The notes under the pieces: generated by a model
Seen by the model: only the letters and a program-made list of their open reading frames with translations
Databases searched by the model: none
Told to the model about the DNA's origin: nothing
Position numbers and translations under genes: made by a program
Shown here: positions 53,970-64,000 of the stretch, one piece after another
How the letters are laid out: the number at the start of each line of letters is the position of its first letter
Numbering within the stretch: the stretch's first letter is position 1
Source: Miscanthus floridulus
Taxonomy: Eukaryota; Streptophyta; Magnoliopsida; Poales; Poaceae
Reading direction: 5' to 3'
Assembly (NCBI RefSeq): GCF_019320115.1
Contig: NC_089588.1
Span: 114,278,107-114,342,106, forward strand
Length of the DNA stretch: 64,000 bases

Positions 53970-54500
53970 CCGAGAGCCCGAAGCTCTCGGCAAAGAGGAT
54001 TTCACTCTCGGCAGATCATTTGCCGAGAGCTGCTCTCGGCAAAGAGCGGTCGGCAAAAGGTCTCCCGGCAAAGGTTTATTTGCCGAAAGCCCCTCTCGGC
54101 AAACTCTTTGCCGAGAGCAAAATAAAAACTCTCAGCAAAACCTAACTCTCGGCAAAATATCACCGCTGTAACGGCAACCTGCCCGTAACGGTCGTCCCAT
54201 ACACTTCTTTGCCGAGAGCAACTCTCGGCAAAGAATTTTTTTAAAAAAAAAATAAAATAGATTATGGGGCTGAGGTGGTTTAAAAAAAAACTTCTTTGCT
54301 GAGAGCCAGCGCTCGGCAAAGGAAAGGTTTGCCGAGAGCCAGCTCTCCGCAAAGGAAAGCTTTGCTGAGAGCCCTAGAATATGCTCTCGGCAAAGAGTCA
54401 TATTTGCCGAGAGTTAGGTGCTCGGCAAATCTTACTCTTTGCCGAGATCCCAGTTAGTTGGGCTCTCGGCAAATATTAGCTCTCGGCAAAGAGTCCAGAG
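53970..54500. repeat. Subterminal repeats of CACTA-F
   Basis: TTTGCCGAGAGC and its inverse occur in both orientations, often as TTTGCCGAGAGC-x-GCTCTCGGCAAA pairs that could fold. Confidence 0.9.
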
Positions 54501-55054
54501 AGCATTTTTTTTATTTTTGTTTATATTTCCAGCTTCAACATCACATATTTCACAAATATAACACATCATATATATCACATATTTAACAAATATGCCATCC
54601 ACATCACATGTCTCACATAATCCATCTTAACATCTCAAATCCAACAGTTCATCTCACAAAGTGCACGACAATACATTATGAAGAGCAACAAGCTCACCCC
54701 CAAGCATCCCAGTCCCTCGACCCTCCCTCCGGCGGCTACTGCTGCTGCGGCGGTGGATACTGCTGGTACCCCGACGCTCCCGATGGCTGCTGATGCGGCG
54801 GAAGTGGTGGATACGGCGCGTGCCACGACCCTCCCGACAGCGGCTGCTGAGGCCCCTTATTCGAACCCGCCGATTGATTCTGCACAAAGGAGAAGAAAAA
54901 TTAGTAATTATAGTAATACTAAGGCATATAATTGTAATCTAAGCGTACACAAGTCAATATTTGCAGAACTAGGTATAAAATTGAAATCTAAGCCTAGACA
55001 CATCAAAATTTCGGCAGCACCTCCCCTGCACGGTGGGGTTTCCAAAACCTGCAA

Positions 55055-55180
55055 GAAAACCAACGGCACGATGGCCGTCCACCACATATCAACGGCGAGA
55101 TGGCCGGCACACATATATATGAACGGCACGAAGGCCTCCCATCACATATCAACGGCACGATGGCCGACATGCACAGTAAA
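55055..55180. repeat. ~31-bp minisatellite (CAACGGCACGATGGCCG)
   Basis: Four imperfect units of ACGGCACGATGGCCG-CACATAT type. Two further units lie at 58045-58105, next to a second copy of TTCGGCAGCACCTCCCCTGC. Confidence 0.75.
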
Positions 55181-57400
55181 GAGCTTTTGTTAGAGAAGTT
55201 GAACTCACGGATGGGTAAGGTGGGTATGGGTAAGGCGGTGGAGGAACGAACAGCTCTGGTGGCGCTGGACGACCCATCGTGACGCCAAGACTTGCCACGT
55301 ACTGAGCCAAGGCGTCAAACCTCGTCCGCTCGGCCTCCAACCTTTGTCACTCGGCCTCCATCCTCTGTCGCTCGGCCTCCCGCTCCCTCTGTCGCTCTTC
55401 CTCCATCCTTGCCTTATGCTCCTGGAGCGCAAGCACCTGGGCCTGTAATTTTTCACCGCATTGTTACAAGCAGTTTCGAGGAATGTAAAACCAAAGAACG
55501 ACGAATAAAACAGAAATAACCTGTAGTGCTGCCACACGATGCGTCGAAGTGTCCTGCCTTGGGCGTATGGGCACGCTACCGCTCGTGCTGCTTGCCCGGA
55601 CCTGTGAGAGAGTGGGAGTGCTGTGCGGGTCGAGCGTGCTGTTGCCGATGAGGTACCGCCCATGCTTCTTGCCTCCTCCCACCCTCATAACGATGTCACC
55701 GTCAATGTCCGCGGTGTGCGGATCCCAGTCTGCCCCATGGACCGTCCTTGCCGCCTCGGTGTACTGACTGATGCGCTCGGGGATGCTCTCGTTGGTGAAG
55801 GACTCGGCTGGGTCGTCCGGGTTCCAGTCGATTTCGTCTGTCGCCTTACCCTTGTGGGCCAGAACCCATGACTTGAGCTCTTCGCATGGCTGGTTTTGAT
55901 GTGCAGCCGACTGCGACAAAAACAACAAGACGGTTACAAATCATGCAGGAATAAGCGTCTGAAAGAATAATTGAAGCTACACCAAGTCACGTACCCATCT
56001 TGCCCCGTATTCGTGGATGTTAAGGTTGCCCTGGTGGTGTGATACACCTGGCATCAGCAAACGCCGTTCCCGGAGGACGGTGTGGTTATCCGCCCAATCG
56101 GCACTCACCCACCTGTCGACCATCGTCTTCCAGGCCCGCGTTTTATTGGTGCACCAGCCAGGAGGCACCTGTACGACATCAAGTACATTGACAGATATAA
56201 GAACAATTCAAGCTACCCAATCTCAGAAGAAATCAATATTGATGTTGTATATTTACCTTCAGGTACTGCTCTTTGGTCAGATGCATTAATCTTGCATCTT
56301 ATTTCTTCACCTTCCGAGCCTCGTAGACGGCACAGTAATCGATGATGGCCTGGAGCCGCGCCTCGTAATGCATGTTTGAGATGCGGCATCTAAAAGATTT
56401 GGCCAACGCCTTGGTCGCCCTCTCCTCGTAGCCCTCTCCAGCTTTGTTACGATGAATGTTATCAAAGTGATGCCATGCTTCACCATCGGCTGGATGCACC
56501 ATCTTCTCAGGACTGTATCTTTTTCCATTTTTGTGCCATGTCATCTGTTTCGCGAACTCCTCTGTCATGAATAGCCATTGGATCCTCGGTATGAATGGAA
56601 GGTACCGTAGGATTTTCACGGTGTACGGACTCTGCCTCTTCTCACCATCACCAGAGTCTACCTCCAGATACCTAGAGGATTTACACTTTGGACAATACTC
56701 TGCATCCGCGTGTGCTTTTCTAAAGAGGACGCAGCCCTTCGGACAAGCATGTATCTGCTCATACGGCATCTTAAGTGCACGAAGGACCTTCTGTGATTCG
56801 TACATGTTCTGTGGCAAAAGGTGACCAGCCGGAAGGATGGAGCCAATAACTGTCAACATTTCATCAAAGTTCTCTCGACTGAGGTTGAACTGGGACTTTA
56901 AGGCCATTAAGCGTGAAATGCCATCAAGCTTTGAAATCTGTGTGTGGCCATGAAGGGGTTTTCCTGCCGCAGACAACATGTCGTAATACGCCTTTGCGCT
57001 TGCCTCTGGCTCCTCCTCCTGCCTACGTCCTTCAGCGAAGTGTGCTTCGTGAAAGTCATCTAACCAATCTGCTACCCCGGCATCAGCATTATAATCCTTG
57101 ACACGTGGTCACACCACCTCCTCTCTCACACGATTGGCTTCACCGTGGTGGGTCCACTGGGTATAGTTTTTCGTAAATCCATTCCTAGCAAGATGTGAAG
57201 TCATCACCTCCTTTGTCTACCTCTTTCTGTTCTTACAGTTGGTGCAAGGACAAAAACGGCAACCGCTCCGGGAGCCTGGTCAAATGCTTGCTCGATGAAA
57301 GCCTCGGTCCTGACGACCCATTCTCTGGTAATCTCACGGGTGCTCCGGTGGCCCGAGTACATCCACTCACGGTCATCCATCCTCTAACATATATATCACC
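55150..57400 (-). pseudogene. CACTA-F TNP2 N-terminus joined to TNPA-like region, degenerate
   Basis: From about 57400 downward: the transposase-associated region (EWMYSGHRSTREITREW, then CPCTNCKNRKR after a frame change); a linker (VADWLDDFHEAHFAEGRR); and TNP2 N-terminal motifs (IHACPKGCVLFRK, CPKCKSSRYLEVD, MTWHKNGKRY, KMVHPADGEAWHHFD) up to about 56460. The frame then goes straight into a TNPA-like part (RATKALAKSFRCRISNMHYE, PGWCTNKTRAWKTMVDRW, ISQYTEAARTVHG), skipping the rest of TNP2, DUF4218 and DUF4216. It ends in a Glu/Arg-rich coiled coil (MEEERQREREAERQRMEAE) and a Pro/Tyr-rich tail. Frame changes and stops occur. I infer an internal deletion derivative. Confidence 0.65.
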
Positions 57401-57478
57401 AAGTAATAAATATGACCATGGACTTGCATCTACACGTCATTCCTACCATCTAATAGGTAAGGATAGGTCCTAATCCCA

Positions 57479-57679
57479 CCCGAGGATGCATAGATGGGGT
57501 TAGTTCCCATGGTCTAGTCCTATCCGAGACAGAAATTCGGCAGCACCTCCCCGCTGTTCTCCAAATACACGTCCGGACAGGGAGATTGTGTATCCGGAGA
57601 ACAACAGGAAGGTACTGTCGAAACTCTGTCTCGGATCGGAGCAGACCATGGAAACTAACACCATCTACGCATCCTCGGG
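57479..57679. repeat. 201-bp hairpin: 84-bp arms, 33-base loop
   Basis: Left arm 57479-57562 (CCCGAGGATGC... to ...CTGTTCTCC) and right arm 57596-57679 (GGAGAACAAC... to ...GCATCCTCGGG) pair over 71 of 84 positions with no indels by my hand alignment. The left arm contains TTCGGCAGCACCTCCCC, also present at 55010 and 57998 in the same element. Confidence 0.85.
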
Positions 57680-58169
57680 CTGTCCAAAAAAACATGGACA
57701 ATTCAAAACAAATACGGTTATAGATATGCAAAGATCTGCATATTTGTAACCCTATCTCTTTCGAATGGGAGACGCCTAACTGGGTTACGTGGAGATACAT
57801 GCCCAGGACAAAGAAATAGTGGTTATACCTTAGGTGGCGGTGAAGTCAGGCTAGCGGGGCCGTGGCGGGTCGGTGCAGTGGCGAGGCGACGCGGTGCGGG
57901 CAGACTCGCAACGTCAAGGAAGACGAGGTACTCCGGCTAGCCTCCGACGGGATCTTCTCTGAAAATCAAAAGGACACAAGACCATCAATTCAAAATTTCG
58001 GCAGCACCTCCCCTGCAGGGTGAGGTCTCCAAAACCTGCAAGAAACAAACGACACGATGGCCGGCAAGCATATATATCTCAACGGCACGATGGCCGGCAT
58101 GCACATATACAATTCCAACATAAACAACAATCGACAATCCCAAACGTCGAAACGCCATCGGCACACCAC

Positions 58170-58320
58170 CGCCGAAACCTCCGCCGAAACCTCCACCACC
58201 ACTTCAACACCACCCCAACACCACCACCATGACCTCCACCACCCCAGCACCACCGCCACCACTCCACCAATCCACCACCACTCCACCACCACCCCACCAC
58301 TACCACTACCACTACCAAGA
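58170..58320. repeat. CCA/ACC low-complexity tract
   Basis: ACCACCACTTCAACACC-type trinucleotide-rich DNA immediately before the assembly gap; the open frames through it are artefacts. Confidence 0.85.
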
Positions 58321-58363
58321 AATACAAGATTGCAATACCTAGGGCGGTGTGGCCGGGGCGGGG

Positions 58364-58463
58364 NNNNNNNNNNNNNNNNNNNNNNNNNNNNNNNNNNNNN
58401 NNNNNNNNNNNNNNNNNNNNNNNNNNNNNNNNNNNNNNNNNNNNNNNNNNNNNNNNNNNNNNN
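58364..58463. other. Assembly gap (100 N)
   Basis: Exactly 100 N, the convention for a gap of unknown size. The sequence on the two sides belongs to different elements. Confidence 1.
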
Positions 58464-61249
58464 GGCAGAACGGAAGCTAGACCAATGCATTAGGCTATCT
58501 ATTGCCGATATGCAGAAGAATGAGTCAATGATGATTGCAGCTGCTTACTTCTGGTCAGACACAACAAACACTTTTATGTTTGGACATGGCCCAGCTACTC
58601 CCACACTTGCTGATGTCTACATGCTCACTGGTCTGGATATTTCAACTGCCGATGAAGGCTCCATCTATGGCAGAAAATCTGAATATAGGGTGAATACCCG
58701 CAACATCGACGGTTGGACAGGATACATTCAAGAATACCAGAAGACTGGGACAGTTAACCAGAGGGAACATGCCACATTCTTGAATATGTGGTTAGAAAAA
58801 TTTATCTTCTGTGGTCGATCAGTAGGACCAACCAACGCTTTCCTCCCCGCTGCTGAACTCTTGGCCAATGGTGTAAGGTTCCCTCTTAGCTGATACCTTC
58901 TGAGCTCCACTTATCATCTTCTTCATCAAGTGTCTCAGAAACTTTTGCTTGGCGAACCCATCGGCAACTTAGGAGGCCCATGGTGGTTCATCAACATGTG
59001 GCTGAATACCCATATGCACAAATGGTTGCAATGGGACTTCTTGCCCAACAATTCCCACGAGAAATTGCTGAAGACCATGTGCTTGGGGACGAGGAATCGG
59101 CAACACGCTCACCCCTCAATTTTGGTGAAGCCATAATTGTCCTCCCTGGAACAGAGGCCAATGAAGACCAGATCGGCAGATTCTTTCAAAGCTTCTACAA
59201 TGGTCTTTCTCGTGATCATAGGGCCTGGGTACCTTATATTGACGAAGAAAACAGATTCCCCCTTCTTTTCAACTTTGCCGATGATACTCTGAATTAGGAT
59301 AATGAACTCATGATGGCCATCATTACTCCTAGGGCAATTCCAGTAAACACATTTGGTAGCGAAAAAAACACCAATATCACGTATGAGTTTTACAACCCAT
59401 CGGCAGTATCCCGTCAATTGGCTTTTGGGCAACTGCCAATCAAACTTTGTTTTGCCGATGTGATCAAACCCAGAGAAACAATCACCTGCGGAACAGATTG
59501 GAGCAGGGTAGTGCAACTCTCCCCCAATGCCGATACTACAAATGTCGATATATCCGTCTGGACGCCAGTATCTTTCATCACTGAATCATATAAGCAATGG
59601 TGGCGAGAGTGGAGGGAACAACTATTTGCAACATCTGCTCACACATATCAGCACATGATCGACCCTGAATACGCCATTCCCGATGACATAGTAAGTTCCT
59701 TTTAGCTCCCTTCTGTTTTTTTCCTTTCATATATCGGTAACTAACTTTCTCGTGACAGGTTAACAACCCAGGACCAACTATGAGCAAAAGTGGGAAACCC
59801 TTCGATCTTCGGCCTGTTTCCTCGATATCACCGATCGGCTATAACGCCCCCACCTTAGCTGCTTTGACTCACCAGAAGATCCGTGCCAAGACCATCACCT
59901 CCAAGTCCAAATTGGCTACAGCTAGGGCCACTCCATCGGCTGCTGCTACAACCTTGGTCAAGGCATTCAAGGTAACAACCCTATTTATTTCTACTTATGC
60001 CGATCACAAACTATATTAACATTAATCATCAGGGGGTAAGAGCCACCGCTGGATCGTCATCGGCAATTCCTCCGATATCAAGCACCACTTCTTCCGACAA
60101 ACCTTCAGAGGTATCCCTTTGATTTCACATTTTATCTGTTAAATATCATACCTTACACTTATTTTGCAGCAACAAATGGGTACATCGGCAAGCATACCAG
60201 ATGTCCAAGCTTCACAACCAACAAGTGCCGATGCCCCCCAGCCAACCGTTGCTGATGCCCAAGCAAAGCGCAAAGCCTTAATAGATGCCGAGGCACAGCC
60301 AAAACGACAGAAGTCCATGCCGATCCCCACATCTGCCCCAATGTCATCGGTCATCATACCCCAAGAGCCAACCACCGATGAGGTCACAGAGGATATCCCA
60401 TCAGCAAGCTCAGCCAATCCTCCACACGGCATACTCTAGGCTGCTTCCTCCAGTCAAGCATAGGAAATTGCCTTGAAACAGGTAAACCGATTAACCTAGT
60501 TGATTTATAATACTCATACTTATCCTTAACTGACCTCCTTTTCTTTTCCTCAGGAATAAGGCTTCCCAAACAGCCTATTCTCCTTTGCCATTGATGTTTC
60601 TGACGATGATGGAGAGGAAACAAGTTCTTCCCTTGCACTGGGAACAATATCGGTAGAAACTAAGTCCAAGTTGGAAGCTCTCCTGAACTTGTTACAGCAG
60701 GATACCGCCCAACTGGTAGATGACTCAGACCCCGCAAAGGCAATTTTCAAAACAATTCGTGGCCAGGTCCCTGCCGATGTTGAAGAAGTACTCTTCCCAG
60801 CAGCCCATTTAGAAAGCCGCCAACTGCAATATCAATGGGCTGCTCAACGCATTGCCGATAGAGCAGCTCAGGCTCAACTCAAAGAAGAGATGCTACAACT
60901 AAAATAAATTGCTAATGAGAAGCACAAGGGCATCGGCAACTTACAGACTTCGGGCGCTGAACTTAAGCAGACAATCTTAGATTTATCGGCAAAGAAGATG
61001 GCTCTATTGGCTGAATTAAAAGAAGTCGAGGCAGCCTTAACTCATGCTCAACAAGAAGAAAGCCAGCTACCCAATGCCATCAAGGCCCTTCAGCAAGAAA
61101 GAGACACCCAGGCTCGCAAAGCCTTGGCCATGAAGAAAAAACTCAAGCCTGTGGAAGGTGCTGCCGATGAAGACATTAAAGAAATGAAGGAAGCCAACCA
61201 GATTCGCCTGCGTGCGATATTGGCTATCCAATCCTTGTTAAACTTGTAA
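58464..61249 (+). pseudogene. Plant mobile domain ORF of a Tat-lineage retrotransposon, antisense to pol
   Basis: The frame entering from the gap matches the aminotransferase-like plant mobile domain (PMD): FWSDTTNTFMFGHGPATPTL, ADVYMLTGLDIS, LLGEPIGNLGGPWWFINMWL, RAIPVNTFGSEKNTNITYEF. Downstream exons with plausible AG/GT borders (donor about 59693, acceptor 59759; donor about 59970, acceptor 60032; then 60113/60170) carry Pro/Ser/Ala-rich linkers. A coiled coil follows (60671-61249; ELKEVEAALTHAQQEESQL), ending NLLNL-type at TAA 61247. Stops at 58891, 59295 and 60905 and a frame change near 59020 show decay. It converges on the minus-strand pol, whose stop is 86 bp away. The start is lost in the gap. 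Confidence 0.75.
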
Positions 61250-61335
61250 ATCTTGTCTATTGCATCGGCACTTTACGAGACATTGACATCCTTGTATAAT
61301 TCTAGCCGATAGGACTGTTATCGGCACTTATACTT

Positions 61336-64000
61336 TTATGCATCCATCCAGATACTAGGGTAATATTTCTTTAAATATTTTCCATTTAACGCTCTGGGAA
61401 ACACGACCCCTTCGAGGGTTTCTAGAATATATGCGTTACCAGGAACAGACTGATTTATCCGATATAGACCTTCCCAATTAGGAGACCACTTTCTGAACTT
61501 TGAACTTTTAGTCCCAATCGATAAAATCAATTTCCAGACCAGATCTCCATCGACAAACTCCTTTACCTTCACCTTCTTGTCATACCATCTGGATACTCTT
61601 TTCTTATTTTCTTCTATGCTAACTAGAGCCCTTAACCGATGACCCGCCACATCTTCCAACTCATCCTTCATAAGAGTATCATAATCATCGGCTGTCAGCT
61701 GATCTTGAGAACGTATTCGCCTAGAGCCAGTTTTAATTTCTCAAGGCAATACTGCGTCATGTCCATATACTAACTGATAAGGCGTCACTTTGGTTGCACC
61801 ATGATATGACATCCGACATGACCACAAGGCTTCATTTAATACTGTATGCCACCTCTTAGGATTTTCTTCAATTCTGCGCTTAATGAGTTTGATGATCGCT
61901 TTGTTAGAAGCCTCAGCCTGACCATTAGCTTGAGCATAATATGGAGAAGAATTTAAAATTTTAATTCCCATACCTACAGCAAACTCATCAAATTCTCCTG
62001 ATGTAAACATAGTGCCCTGATCGGTAGTGATAGTCTGAGGAATACCAAATCGGTAAACAATATGCTCTTTCATAAAATTGATCATATTAGCCGATGCCAC
62101 CTTTTTAAAGGAATTGCCCCAACCCATTTTGTGAAATAATCGGTAGCAACCAGAATAAATTTATATCCTTTGCTCGATGGCGGATAAATCTGACCAATGA
62201 GATCGATAGCCCATCCCCGGAACGGCCAAGGTTTGATTGTAGGATTCATAGCCAATGCAGGCGCTCTTTGAATATTACCAAACTTTTGACACCCCTGACA
62301 TCCTTTAAAATATTTAAAACAATCTTCAAGAATAGTCGGTCAATAGTATCCATTCCTTCTGATCATCTACTTCATCTTGAAAGCCGATTGATGCGCCCCA
62401 CACACTCCTTCATGAATTTCACCCATCAAGCTTTTCGATTCATCACTGCTAACACATCTAAGTAAAACTCCATCTATAGTTCGATAATATAATTCATCAT
62501 CGAGGAGCACATACTTGGTAGCTTGGAACCTTATACGTCTTTCAACCTTTTTATATGGATCCTTTAAATAATCGACAATCTCCTTCCTTCAGTCATCGGT
62601 ATCAACTGCCGATGTTAGTACTTCCTGAATAGGCTGATACCCTGAAGCATGCTGAGCTAGTCGATTAGCCTCCTCATTATGCAGTCGAGAAATATGTTCA
62701 AGATGAAAATCTCTAAATCCTTTCAACAGTTGCAAACACCTTTCATAATACAAAATCAAAACTTCACTTCGGCATTCATAAATCCCAGCCAATTGATTTA
62801 TAACTAGCATAGAATCACCAAAGATTTCAACAGCATCGGCATGTATCTCCTTCAGCAATTCTAACCCTTTTATCAAGGCTTGGTATTCAGCCTGATTATT
62901 TGTCGATGTAGCAACAATCAGCAATGAAAACTCATACTTCCTTCCTTGAGGTGAAATCAACACAATGCCGATACCGGCTCCTTCGCCACATGTGGATCCA
63001 TCGAAGAAAAGTGTCCAAGGAGCAACCTCCAGAGAGTCCACTGTGTTACAATGCTGAGTGACAAAATCAGCCATAACCTGTCCCTTAACTGCCTTAGTCG
63101 ATTCGTAACGTAGTTCAAATTCTAATAATGCTAAAATCCACTTGCCGATTCTACCACTTAATATCGGCATTGACAGCATATACTTGACTACGTCGTCTTT
63201 GCATATGATCGTACATTCGGCAGATAACAAATAATGTCTTAATTTGACACAAGAAAAATATAAACACAGACATAATTTTTCAATGGCCGAATACCTGGTC
63301 TCAACATCCACTAATCTTCTGCTCAAATAATAAATAACACGCTCTTTCCCTTCAAATTCTTGAATAAGAGCTGAACCAATAACGGTATCATCAGTTGACA
63401 AATACAACCTGAAAGGTTTCCTGTGTTGAGGTGGAACTAGCACTGGAGGATTTGTCAAATATTTCTTAATCTCATCTAGGGCTAACTGCTGCTCAGCTCC
63501 CCATACAAATTCCTGATCGGCTTTCAATTTAAGTAATGGACTGAAAGCCTTGATCCTTCTCGACAGATTAGATATGAATCTTCTAATGAAATTAATCTTA
63601 CCGATCAAAGATTGCAATTTAGTTTTAGTGGCAGGAGCAACCACCTTGTTAATTACATCAATAGACTTCCTACTGATTTCGATGCCCCGCTGATGCACCA
63701 CAAAACCCAAAAATTGACCTGCCGATACACCAAATGCACATTTATTAGGATTCATCTTCAATCCATGCTTCCTTGTGCACTCCAATATCTTTCATAAATC
63801 GGCTAGATGTTTTGTGATATCTCCAGACTTAATCACTACGTCATCAATGTAGATCTCCACTAATATGCCGATGTATTCATGAAAAATAAAGTTCATAGCT
63901 CTTTGATAAGTAGCGCCGGCATTTTTCAAACCAAACGTCATGACTACCCACTCAAACAACCCTACATGACCTGGACATCTGAAAGCAGTCTTGGGAATAT
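61336..64000 (-). pseudogene. Ty3/gypsy pol (RT, RNase H, second RNase H, integrase), Tat lineage, partial
   Basis: Running from the window edge (64000) down: the end of reverse transcriptase with FGLKNAGATYQRAMNFIF and the YIDDVV active-site motif (about 63860); a connection and RNase H (NFIRRFISNLSRR, IYYLSRRLVDVETRYSAIEK); a second RNase H-like domain (APWTLFFDGSTCGEGAGIG, TNNQAEYQALIKGLELLKE, DSMLVINQLAG), the mark of the Tat lineage; integrase with the HHCC zinc finger (HEGVCGAH, CQGCQKFG), core (TDQGTMFTSGEF, SPYYAQANGQAEASNKAII) and C-terminal part (RWYDKKVKVKEF, DGDLVWK). Stops at Arg or Trp positions (near 63795, 62370 and 62342) make it non-functional. Gag, protease and both LTRs lie outside the window or in the gap. 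Confidence 0.9.

Larger units (their letters stand above)
53947..58363. mobile_element. CACTA-F: CACTA element, left end present, right end in or beyond the gap
   Basis: The left end reads CACAACCGGATTCCCCTCC and then TTTGCCGAGAGC, a known grass CACTA pattern (CACTACCGG...). Subterminal TTTGCCGAGAGC / GCTCTCGGCAAA repeats occur about twenty times between 53970 and 54500. A minus-strand TNP2/TNPA-like gene lies at 55150-57400 and a long hairpin at 57479-57679. No right terminal repeat is seen before the N gap. Confidence 0.75.

Noticed and set aside
58057..58893. A single ORF spanning the N gap
   Set aside because: It joins CCA-rich DNA of CACTA-F to the PMD frame through 100 N; the join is an artefact of gap size.

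Overview
This is nuclear DNA of a grass, most likely a panicoid such as a sorghum, Miscanthus or Saccharum relative; that placement is inferred from the transposon families. It contains three tandem copies of one host gene, a multi-PGG-domain membrane protein, all on the minus strand and heavily invaded by transposons. The rest is almost entirely mobile elements and their debris. I saw no tRNA, rRNA or CRISPR array. One 100-N assembly gap lies at 58364-58463.

Host genes. Copy 1 (1678-5436) looks intact. A two-exon model gives 825 residues with five PGG units about 157 residues apart, each with several hydrophobic segments. Copy 2 (25065-43449) is split by a 15.4-kb CACTA element and also carries frameshifts. 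Copy 3 (45569-48020) is split by a 1.0-kb non-autonomous CACTA, has frameshifts and lacks exon 1. The same phase-2 intron acceptor is visible in all three copies. Related upstream sequence lies before each copy (5757-6462, 43450-44040, 50640-50935), and an orphan piece lies at 22965-23230. At 53320-53946 there is a decayed DUF4220/DUF594 gene cut off by another CACTA element.

Mobile elements. There are six CACTA elements with five different subterminal words. A is 6967-22827 (TSD AGA). B is 8557-17788 (TSD ATT), nested in A. C is 20797-22114 (TSD TTT), nested in A. D is 46178-47208 (TSD CTT), same family as C. E is 25882-41284. F starts at 53947 and runs into the gap. B encodes a TNPA-like/Ulp1 protein and is itself interrupted by a 3.6-kb LTR element (14099-17728, TSD AGAGG). 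A also contains a 1.2-kb TRIM-like LTR element (17968-19196, TSD GTCAT) and two MITEs. E carries a TNP2 transposase, a 522-bp satellite-like array, a captured PPR gene fragment and a TNPA/Ulp1 gene. F carries a TNP2/TNPA-like gene and a 201-bp hairpin. After the gap comes a Tat-lineage Ty3/gypsy element: pol on the minus strand and a convergent plus-strand ORF with a plant mobile domain and a coiled coil.

Decay. Nearly every transposon ORF has stop codons at conserved Trp, Gln or Arg positions, as expected from C-to-T change in methylated DNA. Copy 1 of the PGG gene is the only protein-coding gene in the window that appears functional.
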